Assembly (NCBI GenBank): GCA_903885415.1
Contig: CAISIP010000048.1
Location: 1-31,128 of the forward strand
DNA length: 31,128 nucleotides
From: an uncultured beta proteobacterium
GTDB lineage: Bacteria; Pseudomonadota; Gammaproteobacteria; Burkholderiales; Burkholderiaceae_C
Reading direction: 5' to 3'
In this document: positions 7,496-16,409 of the stretch, piece by piece
Numbering within the stretch: position 1 is the stretch's first letter
How the letters are laid out: the number at the start of each line of letters is the position of its first letter
Position numbers and translations under genes: made by a program
The notes under the pieces: generated by a model
Database searches by the model: none
What the model was told of the DNA's origin: nothing
The model's input: the letters and a program-made list of their open reading frames with translations, nothing else

Positions 7496-7534
7496 TGCGC
7501 ACGCAGGCAGTCCTTCCCTTTCTTACGGTTTCTC

Positions 7535-9325
7535 ATGACCCAATCCATTTCCAAGCGCAAGTTTGACGTCGTGATCATCGGCGCCGGGGGCTCAGGCATG
7601 CGCGCCTCGCTGCAACTCGCGCGCGCGGGCCTGAGCGTGGCGGTGCTGTCCAAGGTATTCCCGACCCGTTCGCACACCGTTGCCGCGCAGGGTGGCATCG
7701 GCGCGTCCCTGGGCAACATGAACGACGACAACTGGCACTACCACTTCTACGACACGGTCAAGGGTTCGGACTGGCTAGGCGACCAGGACGCCATCGAGTT
7801 CATGTGCCGCGAAGCTCCCAGGGTGGTGTACGAACTGGAGCACATGGGGATGCCTTTTGACCGCAATCCCGACGGAACAATCTACCAGCGCCCCTTTGGC
7901 GGCCATACGGCCAACTATGGTGAGAAAGCGGTGGAGCGAGCCTGCGCAGCGGCCGACCGAACCGGGCACGCGATGCTGCACACCCTGTACCAGCAAAACC
8001 TGAAGGAGCGCACGGCATTCTTTGTCGAGTGGATGGCGCTCGATCTGATCCGCGACGCCGACGGCGATGTGCTCGGCGTGACGGCGCTTGAGATGGAAAC
8101 AGGCGACCTGCACATCCTTCAAGCCAAGACAACCTTGCTGGCTACCGGAGGCGCCGGCCGCATCTTCGCCGCTTCGACCAACGCCTTCATCAACACGGGC
8201 GACGGCCTTGGCATGGCCGCGCGGGCGGGGCTGGCACTGGAGGACATGGAGTTCTGGCAGTTCCACCCGACCGGTGTCGCTGGCGCCGGCGTATTGCTGA
8301 CCGAGGGCTGTCGTGGCGAGGGTGCGATCCTGATCAACAGCCGGGGCGAGCGCTTCATGGAGCGTTACGCGCCGACGCTCAAGGATCTGGCCCCGCGCGA
8401 TTTCATCTCACGCTGCATGGACCAGGAAATCAAGGAAGGCCGCGGCTGCGGTCCGAACAAGGACCATGTGCTGCTCAAGCTTGACCACTTGGGCGCCGAG
8501 ACGATTATGAAACGCCTGCCGTCGGTCCACGAAATTGGCATCAATTTCGCCAACGTCGATGTGACGCGCGAAGCGATACCGGTCGTGCCAACCATCCACT
8601 ACCAGATGGGCGGCATACCGACCAATATCCACGGCCAGGTGGTGACCCAGTCCGGCGACGACAACAACGCGCCGGTGCACGGCCTCTACGCCGTGGGCGA
8701 ATGCTCGTGTGTCAGCGTCCACGGGGCCAACCGGCTGGGGACCAACTCGCTGCTCGACCTGCTGGTTTTCGGCCGCGCAGCAGGGGACCACATCACAGCC
8801 TTCAACAACAAGAACAAGGAGCACAAACCACTCCCCGCCGACGCCGCCGACCGGACCCAGTCACGCCTAGCGCGGCTCGATGGCGCAAGCGCCGGTGAAT
8901 ACGCGCAAGACGTTGCCGAGGACATCCGCGCGACCATGCAGGAACACGCGAGCGTCTTTCGCACGCAAGACATGATGGACCAGGGCGTCGCAAAGATTGC
9001 CGCCATTCGCGAGCGCGTCGCCGCCATCAACCTCAAGGACAAGTCCAGAATCTTCAACACCGCGCGCATTGAGGCGCTGGAGGTGGAAAACCTGATCGAG
9101 GCGGCGCAAGCGACCATGGTGTCGGCCGCGGCACGCCACGAGAGTCGCGGCGCGCATTCGGTCAACAACTACGGCGACACACCCGAGCACCCCAACGGCC
9201 GTAACGACAAGGAGTGGCACAAGCACACGCTGTGGTACCGCGAAGGCAACCGACTGAGCTACAAGCCGGTGCAAATGAACCCGCTCACAGTCGACTCCGT
9301 GCCGCTGAAAGTTCGCACCTTTTAA
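7535..9325 (+). CDS. sdhA: Succinate dehydrogenase flavoprotein subunit
   Basis: The 596-residue catalytic subunit oxidises succinate to fumarate and passes electrons to SdhB. It shows the FAD-binding VVIIGAGGSGMRASLQLA near the N-terminus, the covalent-flavin histidine His47 in FPTRSHTVAAQGG, substrate-binding segments FWQFHPTG and GEGAILINSRGERFM, and HGANRLGTNSLLDLLVFGR near residue 400. The C-terminal domain ends normally in VPLKVRTF. Length matches the family. The start ATG at 7535 lacks a strong ribosome site, as is common within sdh operons. The flavinylation factor gene sdhE lies two genes downstream, and sdhB starts 25 bp after the stop. Confidence 0.98.
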   Translation: MTQSISKRKFDVVIIGAGGSGMRASLQLARAGLSVAVLSKVFPTRSHTVAAQGGIGASLGNMNDDNWHYHFYDTVKGSDWLGDQDAIEFMCREAPRVVYELEHMGMPFDRNPDGTIYQRPFGGHTANYGEKAVERACAAADRTGHAMLHTLYQQNLKERTAFFVEWMALDLIRDADGDVLGVTALEMETGDLHILQAKTTLLATGGAGRIFAASTNAFINTGDGLGMAARAGLALEDMEFWQFHPTGVAGAGVLLTEGCRGEGAILINSRGERFMERYAPTLKDLAPRDFISRCMDQEIKEGRGCGPNKDHVLLKLDHLGAETIMKRLPSVHEIGINFANVDVTREAIPVVPTIHYQMGGIPTNIHGQVVTQSGDDNNAPVHGLYAVGECSCVSVHGANRLGTNSLLDLLVFGRAAGDHITAFNNKNKEHKPLPADAADRTQSRLARLDGASAGEYAQDVAEDIRATMQEHASVFRTQDMMDQGVAKIAAIRERVAAINLKDKSRIFNTARIEALEVENLIEAAQATMVSAAARHESRGAHSVNNYGDTPEHPNGRNDKEWHKHTLWYREGNRLSYKPVQMNPLTVDSVPLKVRTF

Positions 9326-9350
9326 CCGATTGGCCATGGACGCCCCAACG

Positions 9351-10055
9351 ATGCAAAAACGCACTTTTCAGATTTACCGCTACGACCCGGACCAGGATGC
9401 CAAGCCCTATATGCAAAGCATCGAGGTGCAGCTCGACGGCACCGAGCGGATGCTGCTCGACGCGCTGATGAAGCTCAAGGCGGTCGATCCGGCCATATCG
9501 TTTCGCCGCTCCTGCCGCGAAGGGGTATGCGGCTCCGACGCGATGAACATCAACGGCAAGAACGGCCTCGCCTGCCTGACCAATATGCGAACGCTGACCG
9601 GTACCATCGTCCTCAAGCCCTTGCCCGGACTGCCAGTGATCCGCGACCTGATCGTAGACATGACGCAGTTCTTCAAGCAGTACAACTCGATCAAGCCCTA
9701 CCTGGTGAACGACTCGGTACCGCCGGAAAAAGAGCGCCTGCAAAGCCCACAGGAGCGCGACGAGCTCAACGGACTCTATGAGTGCATCTTGTGTGCCAGT
9801 TGCTCGACAAGCTGCCCGAGCTTCTGGTGGAATCCCGACAAATTTGTCGGCCCGGCCGGGCTCCTGCAGGCCTACCGATTCATCGCCGACAGCCGCGACG
9901 AGGCGACCGCCGAGCGGCTCGACAACCTCGAAGATCCTTACCGACTGTTCCGCTGCCATACCATCATGAACTGCGTCGACGTTTGCCCGAAGGGATTGAA
10001 TCCGACTCGGGCGATCGGGAAAATCAAAGAAATGATGGTCGCGCGGGCCGTTTGA
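9351..10055 (+). CDS. sdhB: Succinate dehydrogenase iron-sulfur subunit
   Basis: SdhB carries electrons from the flavin to the quinone through three clusters. The [2Fe-2S] ligands are in CREGVCGSDAMN with a later Cys in NGLAC (Cys55, Cys60, Cys75, with Asp63 at the fourth position, as in E. coli). The [4Fe-4S] ligands are in CILCASCSTSCP and the [3Fe-4S] ligands in CHTIMNCVDVCPKG. I chose the ATG at 9351 because it gives 234 residues beginning MQKRTFQIYRYDPD, the usual family N-terminus. An in-frame ATG at 9336 would add five residues and a TTG at 9330 seven; neither has a better ribosome site. sdhE begins 13 bp after the stop. Confidence 0.96.
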   Translation: MQKRTFQIYRYDPDQDAKPYMQSIEVQLDGTERMLLDALMKLKAVDPAISFRRSCREGVCGSDAMNINGKNGLACLTNMRTLTGTIVLKPLPGLPVIRDLIVDMTQFFKQYNSIKPYLVNDSVPPEKERLQSPQERDELNGLYECILCASCSTSCPSFWWNPDKFVGPAGLLQAYRFIADSRDEATAERLDNLEDPYRLFRCHTIMNCVDVCPKGLNPTRAIGKIKEMMVARAV

Positions 10056-10068
10056 CGGCGCCGGTGCC

Positions 10069-10365
10069 ATGGGCGCGGATTCCCTGGATGCCGACCTGCC
10101 GATAGGTGAGCGGGCGCTGAGCCGGCTGCGCTGGCGATGCCGCCGGGGAATGCTGGAAAATGATCTTTTTCTGCAACGCTTTTTCGACCGGTACGCGGAC
10201 AGTCTGACGCAGCAACAGGCCAGCGCTCTGGCCGATCTGATGGACCTAAGTGACCCGGACCTGCTGGACCTGCAACTTGGCCGCAAGCTGCTGTCGCAGT
10301 TGGATGCGGGACTGGACCGCGACGATGTGATAGAAGTTTTGCAAATGTTGAGAGAAAACCGATGA
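10069..10365 (+). CDS. sdhE: FAD assembly factor SdhE
   Basis: This small cytoplasmic protein (98 residues) promotes covalent attachment of FAD to SdhA. The diagnostic RGxxE motif is present as RRGMLEND at residues 25-32, in the five-helix fold of the family (YgfY/Sdh5). The N-terminus is about ten residues longer than in E. coli, which is common in beta-proteobacteria; an internal start cannot be excluded. It sits directly between sdhB (13 bp) and gltA (10 bp), clearly in the same transcript as the enzyme it matures. Confidence 0.93.
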   Translation: MGADSLDADLPIGERALSRLRWRCRRGMLENDLFLQRFFDRYADSLTQQQASALADLMDLSDPDLLDLQLGRKLLSQLDAGLDRDDVIEVLQMLRENR

Positions 10366-10375
10366 AGGGACGAAT

Positions 10376-11677
<1,302 letters not shown>

Positions 11678-11686
<9 letters not shown>

Positions 11687-11713
11687 ATGCCGGCGCGCCG
11701 GCATTCAGCGCTG
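11678..11713. terminator. Perfect 36-bp palindrome at the gltA stop codon
   Basis: Positions 11678-11695 and 11696-11713 are exact reverse complements with no loop, each arm starting or ending CAGCGCTGAATGCCGGCG. The gltA TGA (11684-11686) lies inside the left arm. As RNA it would form a very stable GC-rich stem that loses a few pairs at the tip. No T-run follows (GCAGAAG comes next), so it is not a textbook intrinsic terminator; it could partly terminate, protect the sdh-gltA 3' end, or reduce readthrough into leuC, which begins 64 bp after the gltA stop. Confidence 0.6.
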
Positions 11714-11750
11714 GCAGAAGATGTAATCAGCCTTGGAAGGAAACCGCACA

Positions 11751-13172
11751 ATGAGCCGAACGCTGTATGACAAGATCTGGGACGAACACGTCGTCCATAG
11801 CGAGGATGACGGCACTGCCATCCTGTACATAGACCGCCACCTGGTCCACGAGGTCACCAGCCCCCAGGCCTTCGAAGGCCTGCGCCAAAGCGGCAGGAAG
11901 GTCTGGCGCGTCAGCTCCATCGTCGCCACCGCCGACCACAATACGCCGACCACCGACTGGGACCTTGGGTACGATGGCATCACCGATCCGATCAGCCGCG
12001 AGCAGATCACGACGCTCGACGCCAATATCAGCCAATACGGCGCCGCCGCGTATTTCCCGTTTCTGTCCAAGCGCCAGGGAATTGTCCATGTCATAGGCCC
12101 CGAGACCGGCGCCATCCTGCCCGGAATGACCGTCGTGTGCGGTGACTCGCACACCTCGACGCACGGCGCCTTCGGCGCGCTGGCGCACGGCATCGGCACC
12201 AGCGAAGTCGAGCATGTCATGGCAACCCAGACGCTGCTGGCCAAGAAGGCCAGGAACATGCTGGTGCGGGTCGATGGGACGCTATCGCCGGGCTGCGTCG
12301 CCAAGGACATTGTGCTGGCCGTCATCGGGAAGATTGGCACTGCCGGCGGAACGGGATTCACCATTGAATTTGGCGGCGCAGCGATTCGGGCGCTCAGCAT
12401 CGAAGCGCGCATGACGGTCTGCAATATGGCGATCGAAGCCGGGGCGCGCGCCGGCCTTGTCGCGGTGGATCAAAAGACGATCGACTATGTCAAGGGACGA
12501 CCGCTGGCGCCCAGCGGCGTCGCTTGGGACCAGGCCGTTGCCTACTGGCGAACGCTGCAGTCGGACCCCGATGCCCGCTTCGATGCGGTGGTCGAACTCG
12601 ACGCCGGCGCCATCGTCCCGCAGGTTACCTGGGGTACATCGCCCGAGATGGTGCTGGGGGTTGACGCGCGGATTCCTGACCCGGACAAGGAAAAGGACGC
12701 CACCCGGCGCGGCGCGATGGAACGCGCGCTGGTCTACATGGATCTCAAGCCGGGGAAATCTATCTCCGATATTCACGTCGACAAAGTCTTCATCGGCTCT
12801 TGCACCAACAGCCGCATCGAGGATATGCGGGAAGCCGCTGCGGTGGTGAAAAAGCTCGGCCGCAGGGTAGCGGGCAATGTGCGGCTGGCGATGGTCGTTC
12901 CGGGGTCAGGGCTGGTCAAGCAGCAGGCCGAACGCGAGGGCCTGCATGAAGTCTTCAGGGCAGCAGGCTTCGAATGGCGCGAGCCCGGGTGCTCCATGTG
13001 CCTGGCCATGAACGCCGACCGACTCGAGCCCGGTGAGCGCTGCGCGTCGACCAGCAACCGCAACTTCGAGGGCCGTCAGGGTGCCGGCGGGAGAACGCAT
13101 CTGGTCAGCCCGGCGATGGCCGCAGCCGCGGCCATTCACGGTCATTTTGTCGACATCCGGAAATTCGCCTGA
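11751..13172 (+). CDS. leuC: 3-isopropylmalate dehydratase large subunit
   Basis: LeuC, with LeuD, isomerises 2-isopropylmalate to 3-isopropylmalate in leucine biosynthesis. It is an aconitase-family [4Fe-4S] protein of 473 residues. The cluster ligands are Cys351 in FIGSCTNSR and Cys414/Cys417 in GCSMCLAMN; other family segments are VCGDSHTSTHGAFG and SNRNFEGRQG. The frame extends back to a TTG at 11733, but the ATG at 11751 has a GGAAGGAAA ribosome site and gives the usual MSRTLYDKIWDEHVV start. leuD follows after 18 bp. It is the first gene after the gltA palindrome; I see no clear promoter in the short gap. Confidence 0.97.
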   Translation: MSRTLYDKIWDEHVVHSEDDGTAILYIDRHLVHEVTSPQAFEGLRQSGRKVWRVSSIVATADHNTPTTDWDLGYDGITDPISREQITTLDANISQYGAAAYFPFLSKRQGIVHVIGPETGAILPGMTVVCGDSHTSTHGAFGALAHGIGTSEVEHVMATQTLLAKKARNMLVRVDGTLSPGCVAKDIVLAVIGKIGTAGGTGFTIEFGGAAIRALSIEARMTVCNMAIEAGARAGLVAVDQKTIDYVKGRPLAPSGVAWDQAVAYWRTLQSDPDARFDAVVELDAGAIVPQVTWGTSPEMVLGVDARIPDPDKEKDATRRGAMERALVYMDLKPGKSISDIHVDKVFIGSCTNSRIEDMREAAAVVKKLGRRVAGNVRLAMVVPGSGLVKQQAEREGLHEVFRAAGFEWREPGCSMCLAMNADRLEPGERCASTSNRNFEGRQGAGGRTHLVSPAMAAAAAIHGHFVDIRKFA

Positions 13173-13190
13173 AGCCAAGGAAGACCAAGC

Positions 13191-13853
13191 ATGCAAAAAT
13201 TTACCGTCCACAAGGGTCTTGTCGCTCCGATGGACCGCGCGAATGTCGATACCGACGCGCTGATTCCGAAGCAATTTCTCAAGTCGATTCGCAAGACCGG
13301 ATTTGGTGCCAATCTTTTCGACGCTTGGCGCTACCTCGATGCTGGCTTCCCCGGTCAGGATCCTGCCAGCAGGCGGATCAATCCAGACTTCGTGCTGAAC
13401 CAGCCGCGCTACGCCGGCGCCTCGGTCCTGCTCGCGCGCGAAAACTTCGGCTGCGGTTCGTCACGGGAGCACGCCCCTTGGGCGCTGGACCAGTACGGTT
13501 TCAGGGCCATCATCGCCCCGAGCTACGCCGACATCTTCTTCAACAACAGCTTCAAGAACGGACTGCTTCCGATCGTTCTGGATGAGGCCCATGTCGACAA
13601 GCTGTTCGACGAGGTCGCCGCCTTCCCCGGCTACAGCCTGACGATTGACCTGGAGCGCCAGGTGATCGTCAAGGCGCAGGGCGACGAACTGCCTTTCGAC
13701 GTGCAGGCTTTTCGCAAGTACTGCCTGCTCAACGGCTTCGACGACATCGGACTGACCCTGCGCCAGTCTGACAAGATCCGCGCCTTTGAGTCGAAGCGAC
13801 TAACCGAGAAACCATGGCTCGCCAGCGTGCTGCCCGTCGCCTCGCCGCTCTGA
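13191..13853 (+). CDS. leuD: 3-isopropylmalate dehydratase small subunit
   Basis: This 220-residue partner of LeuC supplies the swivel domain that closes the active site. Characteristic segments are the N-terminal GLVAPMDRANVDTDALIPKQFL and SVLLARENFGCGSSREHAPWAL, followed by GFRAIIAPSYADIFFNN. Length is normal for beta-proteobacteria. It starts 18 bp after leuC. In several Comamonadaceae I recall a small entericidin-like lipoprotein gene between leuC and leuD; none is present here. Confidence 0.97.
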   Translation: MQKFTVHKGLVAPMDRANVDTDALIPKQFLKSIRKTGFGANLFDAWRYLDAGFPGQDPASRRINPDFVLNQPRYAGASVLLARENFGCGSSREHAPWALDQYGFRAIIAPSYADIFFNNSFKNGLLPIVLDEAHVDKLFDEVAAFPGYSLTIDLERQVIVKAQGDELPFDVQAFRKYCLLNGFDDIGLTLRQSDKIRAFESKRLTEKPWLASVLPVASPL

Positions 13854-13993
13854 GTCCCAGGGTCCGAGCCCGGCTATGCGCGCAGGCGGGATGGCCCAGC
13901 GGGCAGCGCACAGCGATGCCAACCTGCGTCCCCGGATAACGGCCTGCAGCTGCGCCACCCACCCTCCACAACTACCAGCAGGATCCTAGCCCC
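13854..13993 (+). other. 140-bp non-coding gap between leuD and leuB
   Basis: This is the longest untranslated stretch inside the leucine cluster. I see no convincing promoter, terminator or open frame of useful length. An AGGA at about 13980 serves leuB as a ribosome site. The GC content is like the surroundings. It might hold a promoter that I cannot recognise, or be the remnant of a lost small gene. Confidence 0.5.
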
Positions 13994-15067
13994 ATGAAAA
14001 TCGCCATACTGCCGGGTGACGGCATCGGAAAAGAAATAGTCGCCGAAGCGGTGCTCGTCCTGTCGGCGCTGGACCTCTCCTTCGAGACCGAAACCGCGCT
14101 GGTCGGTGGCGCGGCCTTTGAAGCCCATGGCCACCCGCTTCCCGAAACCACGCTGGCACTGGCCAAGAGCGCCGACGCGATCTTGTTTGGCGCCGTGGGC
14201 GACTGGAAGTACGACACGCTGGAGCGCCCACTGCGGCCTGAGCAAGCGATCCTCGGCCTGCGCAAGCATCTGGGCCTGTTTGCCAACTTCCGCCCCGCGA
14301 TCTGCTACGAGCAACTGGTCGACGCATCCAGCCTCAAGCCCGAACTCATCGCCGGCCTGGACATTCTGATCATCCGCGAACTGACCGGCGATATCTACTT
14401 TGGGCAACCGCGCGGACGCCGCACCGCGGTCGACGGGCACTTTCCGGGCAGCGAGGAAGCGTTTGACACCATGCGCTACTCGCGCCCCGAGGTCGAGCGC
14501 ATCGCCCATGTGGCTTTCCAGGCAGCGCGCAAGCGCAGCAAGAGGGTCACCAGCGTCGACAAGTCCAACGTGCTCGAGACCTTCCAGTTCTGGAGGGATG
14601 TCGTGACCGAGGTCGGCGGCCAGTATCCCGACGTGGCGCTCGACCATATGTATGTCGACAACGCGGCGATGCAGCTGGTTCGCGCGCCGAAGAAATTTGA
14701 CGTCGTCGTCACCGGCAACATGTTCGGTGACATCCTGAGCGACGAGGCGGCGATGCTGACCGGTTCGATCGGAATGCTGCCTTCGGCAAGCCTCAATGCA
14801 GCCGGCCAGGGACTTTACGAGCCCAGCCACGGCAGCGCACCGGACATTGCGGGCAAAGGCATTGCCAACCCGCTGGCGACCATTCTGAGCGCGGCGATGA
14901 TGCTGCGCTTTAGCCTGAACCAGGCGCAGGCCGCCGACCGGATAGAAGCTGCTGTGCGCAGCGTCCTGAGCCAGGGACTGCGCACAGCGGACATTCACAG
15001 CCCAGGAACGACGCTGGTGGGCACGCGCGCCATGGGTCAAGCGGTGGTGAAGGCGCTGGGCAAGTAA
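13994..15067 (+). CDS. leuB: 3-isopropylmalate dehydrogenase
   Basis: LeuB oxidatively decarboxylates 3-isopropylmalate with NAD+ to give 2-ketoisocaproate, the last step before transamination to leucine. The 357-residue protein shows the N-terminal ILPGDGIGKEI, substrate arginines in LRKHLGLFANFRPA and IIRELTGDIYFGQPRG, the catalytic Lys in VDKSNVLETFQFWR, the metal-binding aspartates in VDNAAMQL and GDILSDEAAML, and the NAD-binding EPSHGSAPDIAGKG. It lies 140 bp after leuD, a wider gap than elsewhere in the cluster, and 37 bp before asd. Nothing abnormal is seen. Confidence 0.97.
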   Translation: MKIAILPGDGIGKEIVAEAVLVLSALDLSFETETALVGGAAFEAHGHPLPETTLALAKSADAILFGAVGDWKYDTLERPLRPEQAILGLRKHLGLFANFRPAICYEQLVDASSLKPELIAGLDILIIRELTGDIYFGQPRGRRTAVDGHFPGSEEAFDTMRYSRPEVERIAHVAFQAARKRSKRVTSVDKSNVLETFQFWRDVVTEVGGQYPDVALDHMYVDNAAMQLVRAPKKFDVVVTGNMFGDILSDEAAMLTGSIGMLPSASLNAAGQGLYEPSHGSAPDIAGKGIANPLATILSAAMMLRFSLNQAQAADRIEAAVRSVLSQGLRTADIHSPGTTLVGTRAMGQAVVKALGK

Positions 15068-15104
15068 ATGCCCGTCGGATTGCAGTATTGAAAGAGGTGC
15101 AGGC

Positions 15105-16241
15105 ATGAAGCTTGGAAACGTGGTCGGCCTGGTGGGCTGGCGTGGCATGGTGGGATCGGTGCTGCTCGACAGGATGCAGGCCGAAGGCGACTTCGGGTTG
15201 ATAGAGCCGGTTTTTTTCTCGACCTCCAATGCCGGCGGCGCGGCGCCAGCCATGGCGAAAAATGAAACCAAGCTGCGGGATGCCAACGATATAGCGTCCC
15301 TGCGGCGCTGCGACATCATCATCACCGCCCAGGGCGGCGAGTACACCAAGGCGGTCTACCCTGCCCTGCGTGCTGCTGGCTGGAAGGGATACTGGATCGA
15401 CGCCGCCAAGACACTTCGGATGAACGACGACGCCATCATCGTTCTGGACCCGGTGAACATGCCGGTGATCCGCAGTGCGCTGTCGCGTGGCGTACGCGAC
15501 TATGTCGGCGGCAACTGCACGGTGAGTTGCATGCTGATGGGTTTGGGCGCGCTGTTCAAGGCCGATTTGGTCGAGTGGATGAGCTGCACCACCTATCAGG
15601 CAGCGTCGGGGGGCGGCGCACAGCATATGCGCGAACTGTTGACGCAATATGGGACGCTCAACGCCGAGGTACGGGACCTGCTCGACGATCCGGCGTCGGC
15701 GATTCTGGAGATCGACCGCAAGATCGCAGCGAGACAGCGCAGCCTGGATGCGGCGGAAACGGCCCAGTTCGGCGTCCCGCTGGGTGGCAGCCTGATACCG
15801 TGGATCGACACCGACCGCGGCGACGGGACCAGTCTGGAGGAATGGAAGGGCGCAGCGGAAACCAACAAGATTCTGGGCCGGGGTCCCGGCTTCGCAAGCG
15901 CCGCGACACCCATCGATTCGATCTGCGTTCGGGTCGGCGCGATGCGATGCCACAGTCAGGCGCTGACCATCAAGCTGCGCGGTGACGTTGCCCTGAACGA
16001 CATCGAACAACTCATCGCCCATGACAACGCCTGGGTAAGGCTGGTTCCCAACACCCGGGAGGCGTCGATCCGCCAACTGACACCGGTCGCTGTCACCGGG
16101 ACGATGGACATTGCCGTCGGCAGGCTGCGCAAGCTGGCGATCGGGCCGCAATATCTCGGCGCCTTCACCATCGGCGACCAGTTGCTATGGGGAGCGGCCG
16201 AACCGCTTCGGCGCATGTTGCGCATCCTGCTTGAAACTTGA
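15105..16241 (+). CDS. asd: Aspartate-semialdehyde dehydrogenase
   Basis: Asd reduces beta-aspartyl phosphate to aspartate semialdehyde, the branch point to lysine/diaminopimelate, threonine and methionine. The 378-residue protein is of the longer Gram-negative type. The NADP-binding VGLVGWRGMVGSVLLDRM is at the N-terminus, the catalytic Cys138 is in GGNCTVSCMLMG, and the C-terminal half shows CVRVGAMRCHSQALTIKL with the active-site His. A GAGGTG ribosome site precedes the ATG. It follows leuB by 37 bp, a linkage common in beta- and gamma-proteobacteria, and is followed by a 165-bp gap before fimV. Confidence 0.97.
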   Translation: MKLGNVVGLVGWRGMVGSVLLDRMQAEGDFGLIEPVFFSTSNAGGAAPAMAKNETKLRDANDIASLRRCDIIITAQGGEYTKAVYPALRAAGWKGYWIDAAKTLRMNDDAIIVLDPVNMPVIRSALSRGVRDYVGGNCTVSCMLMGLGALFKADLVEWMSCTTYQAASGGGAQHMRELLTQYGTLNAEVRDLLDDPASAILEIDRKIAARQRSLDAAETAQFGVPLGGSLIPWIDTDRGDGTSLEEWKGAAETNKILGRGPGFASAATPIDSICVRVGAMRCHSQALTIKLRGDVALNDIEQLIAHDNAWVRLVPNTREASIRQLTPVAVTGTMDIAVGRLRKLAIGPQYLGAFTIGDQLLWGAAEPLRRMLRILLET

Positions 16242-16296
16242 AGACAAGCCGGATTCGGTCCGCATCGAAACCAGGCCAGCACGGTGCTTTGTCGCC

Positions 16297-16325
16297 TTGT
16301 CAGGCCCGGACCTTGGTGTTATGGT
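16297..16325 (+). promoter_or_regulatory. Candidate fimV promoter
   Basis: TTGTCA (16297-16302), a 17-bp spacer and TATGGT (16320-16325) make a good sigma-70-like promoter in the 165-bp gap between asd and fimV. It would give a leader of about 75 bases before the fimV start. This suggests that fimV and the genes after it form a transcription unit that can be expressed independently of the leu-asd genes. Confidence 0.5.
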
Positions 16326-16393
16326 ACTTTTCGGATTCAGGGCCATCACAGGCGTTTACAGCGCCTTTGATGGCGGCGCCTGGCGCGACCATC

Positions 16394-16409
16394 GGAGGCA
16401 GTTATATTG
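16394..16409 (+). promoter_or_regulatory. Ribosome binding site and TTG start of fimV
   Basis: A strong GGAGG (16394-16398) lies eight bases before the TTG at 16407. The TTG is the first codon that gives the conserved FimV signal peptide, and no ATG or GTG sits in a comparable position. This decides the start and makes fimV one of the few TTG-initiated genes here. Confidence 0.75.

Noticed and set aside
13874..16151. Overlapping long frames opposite leuB and asd (491 and 413 codons)
   Set aside because: Both genes on the plus strand are complete with catalytic residues; the antisense translations are compositional shadows.
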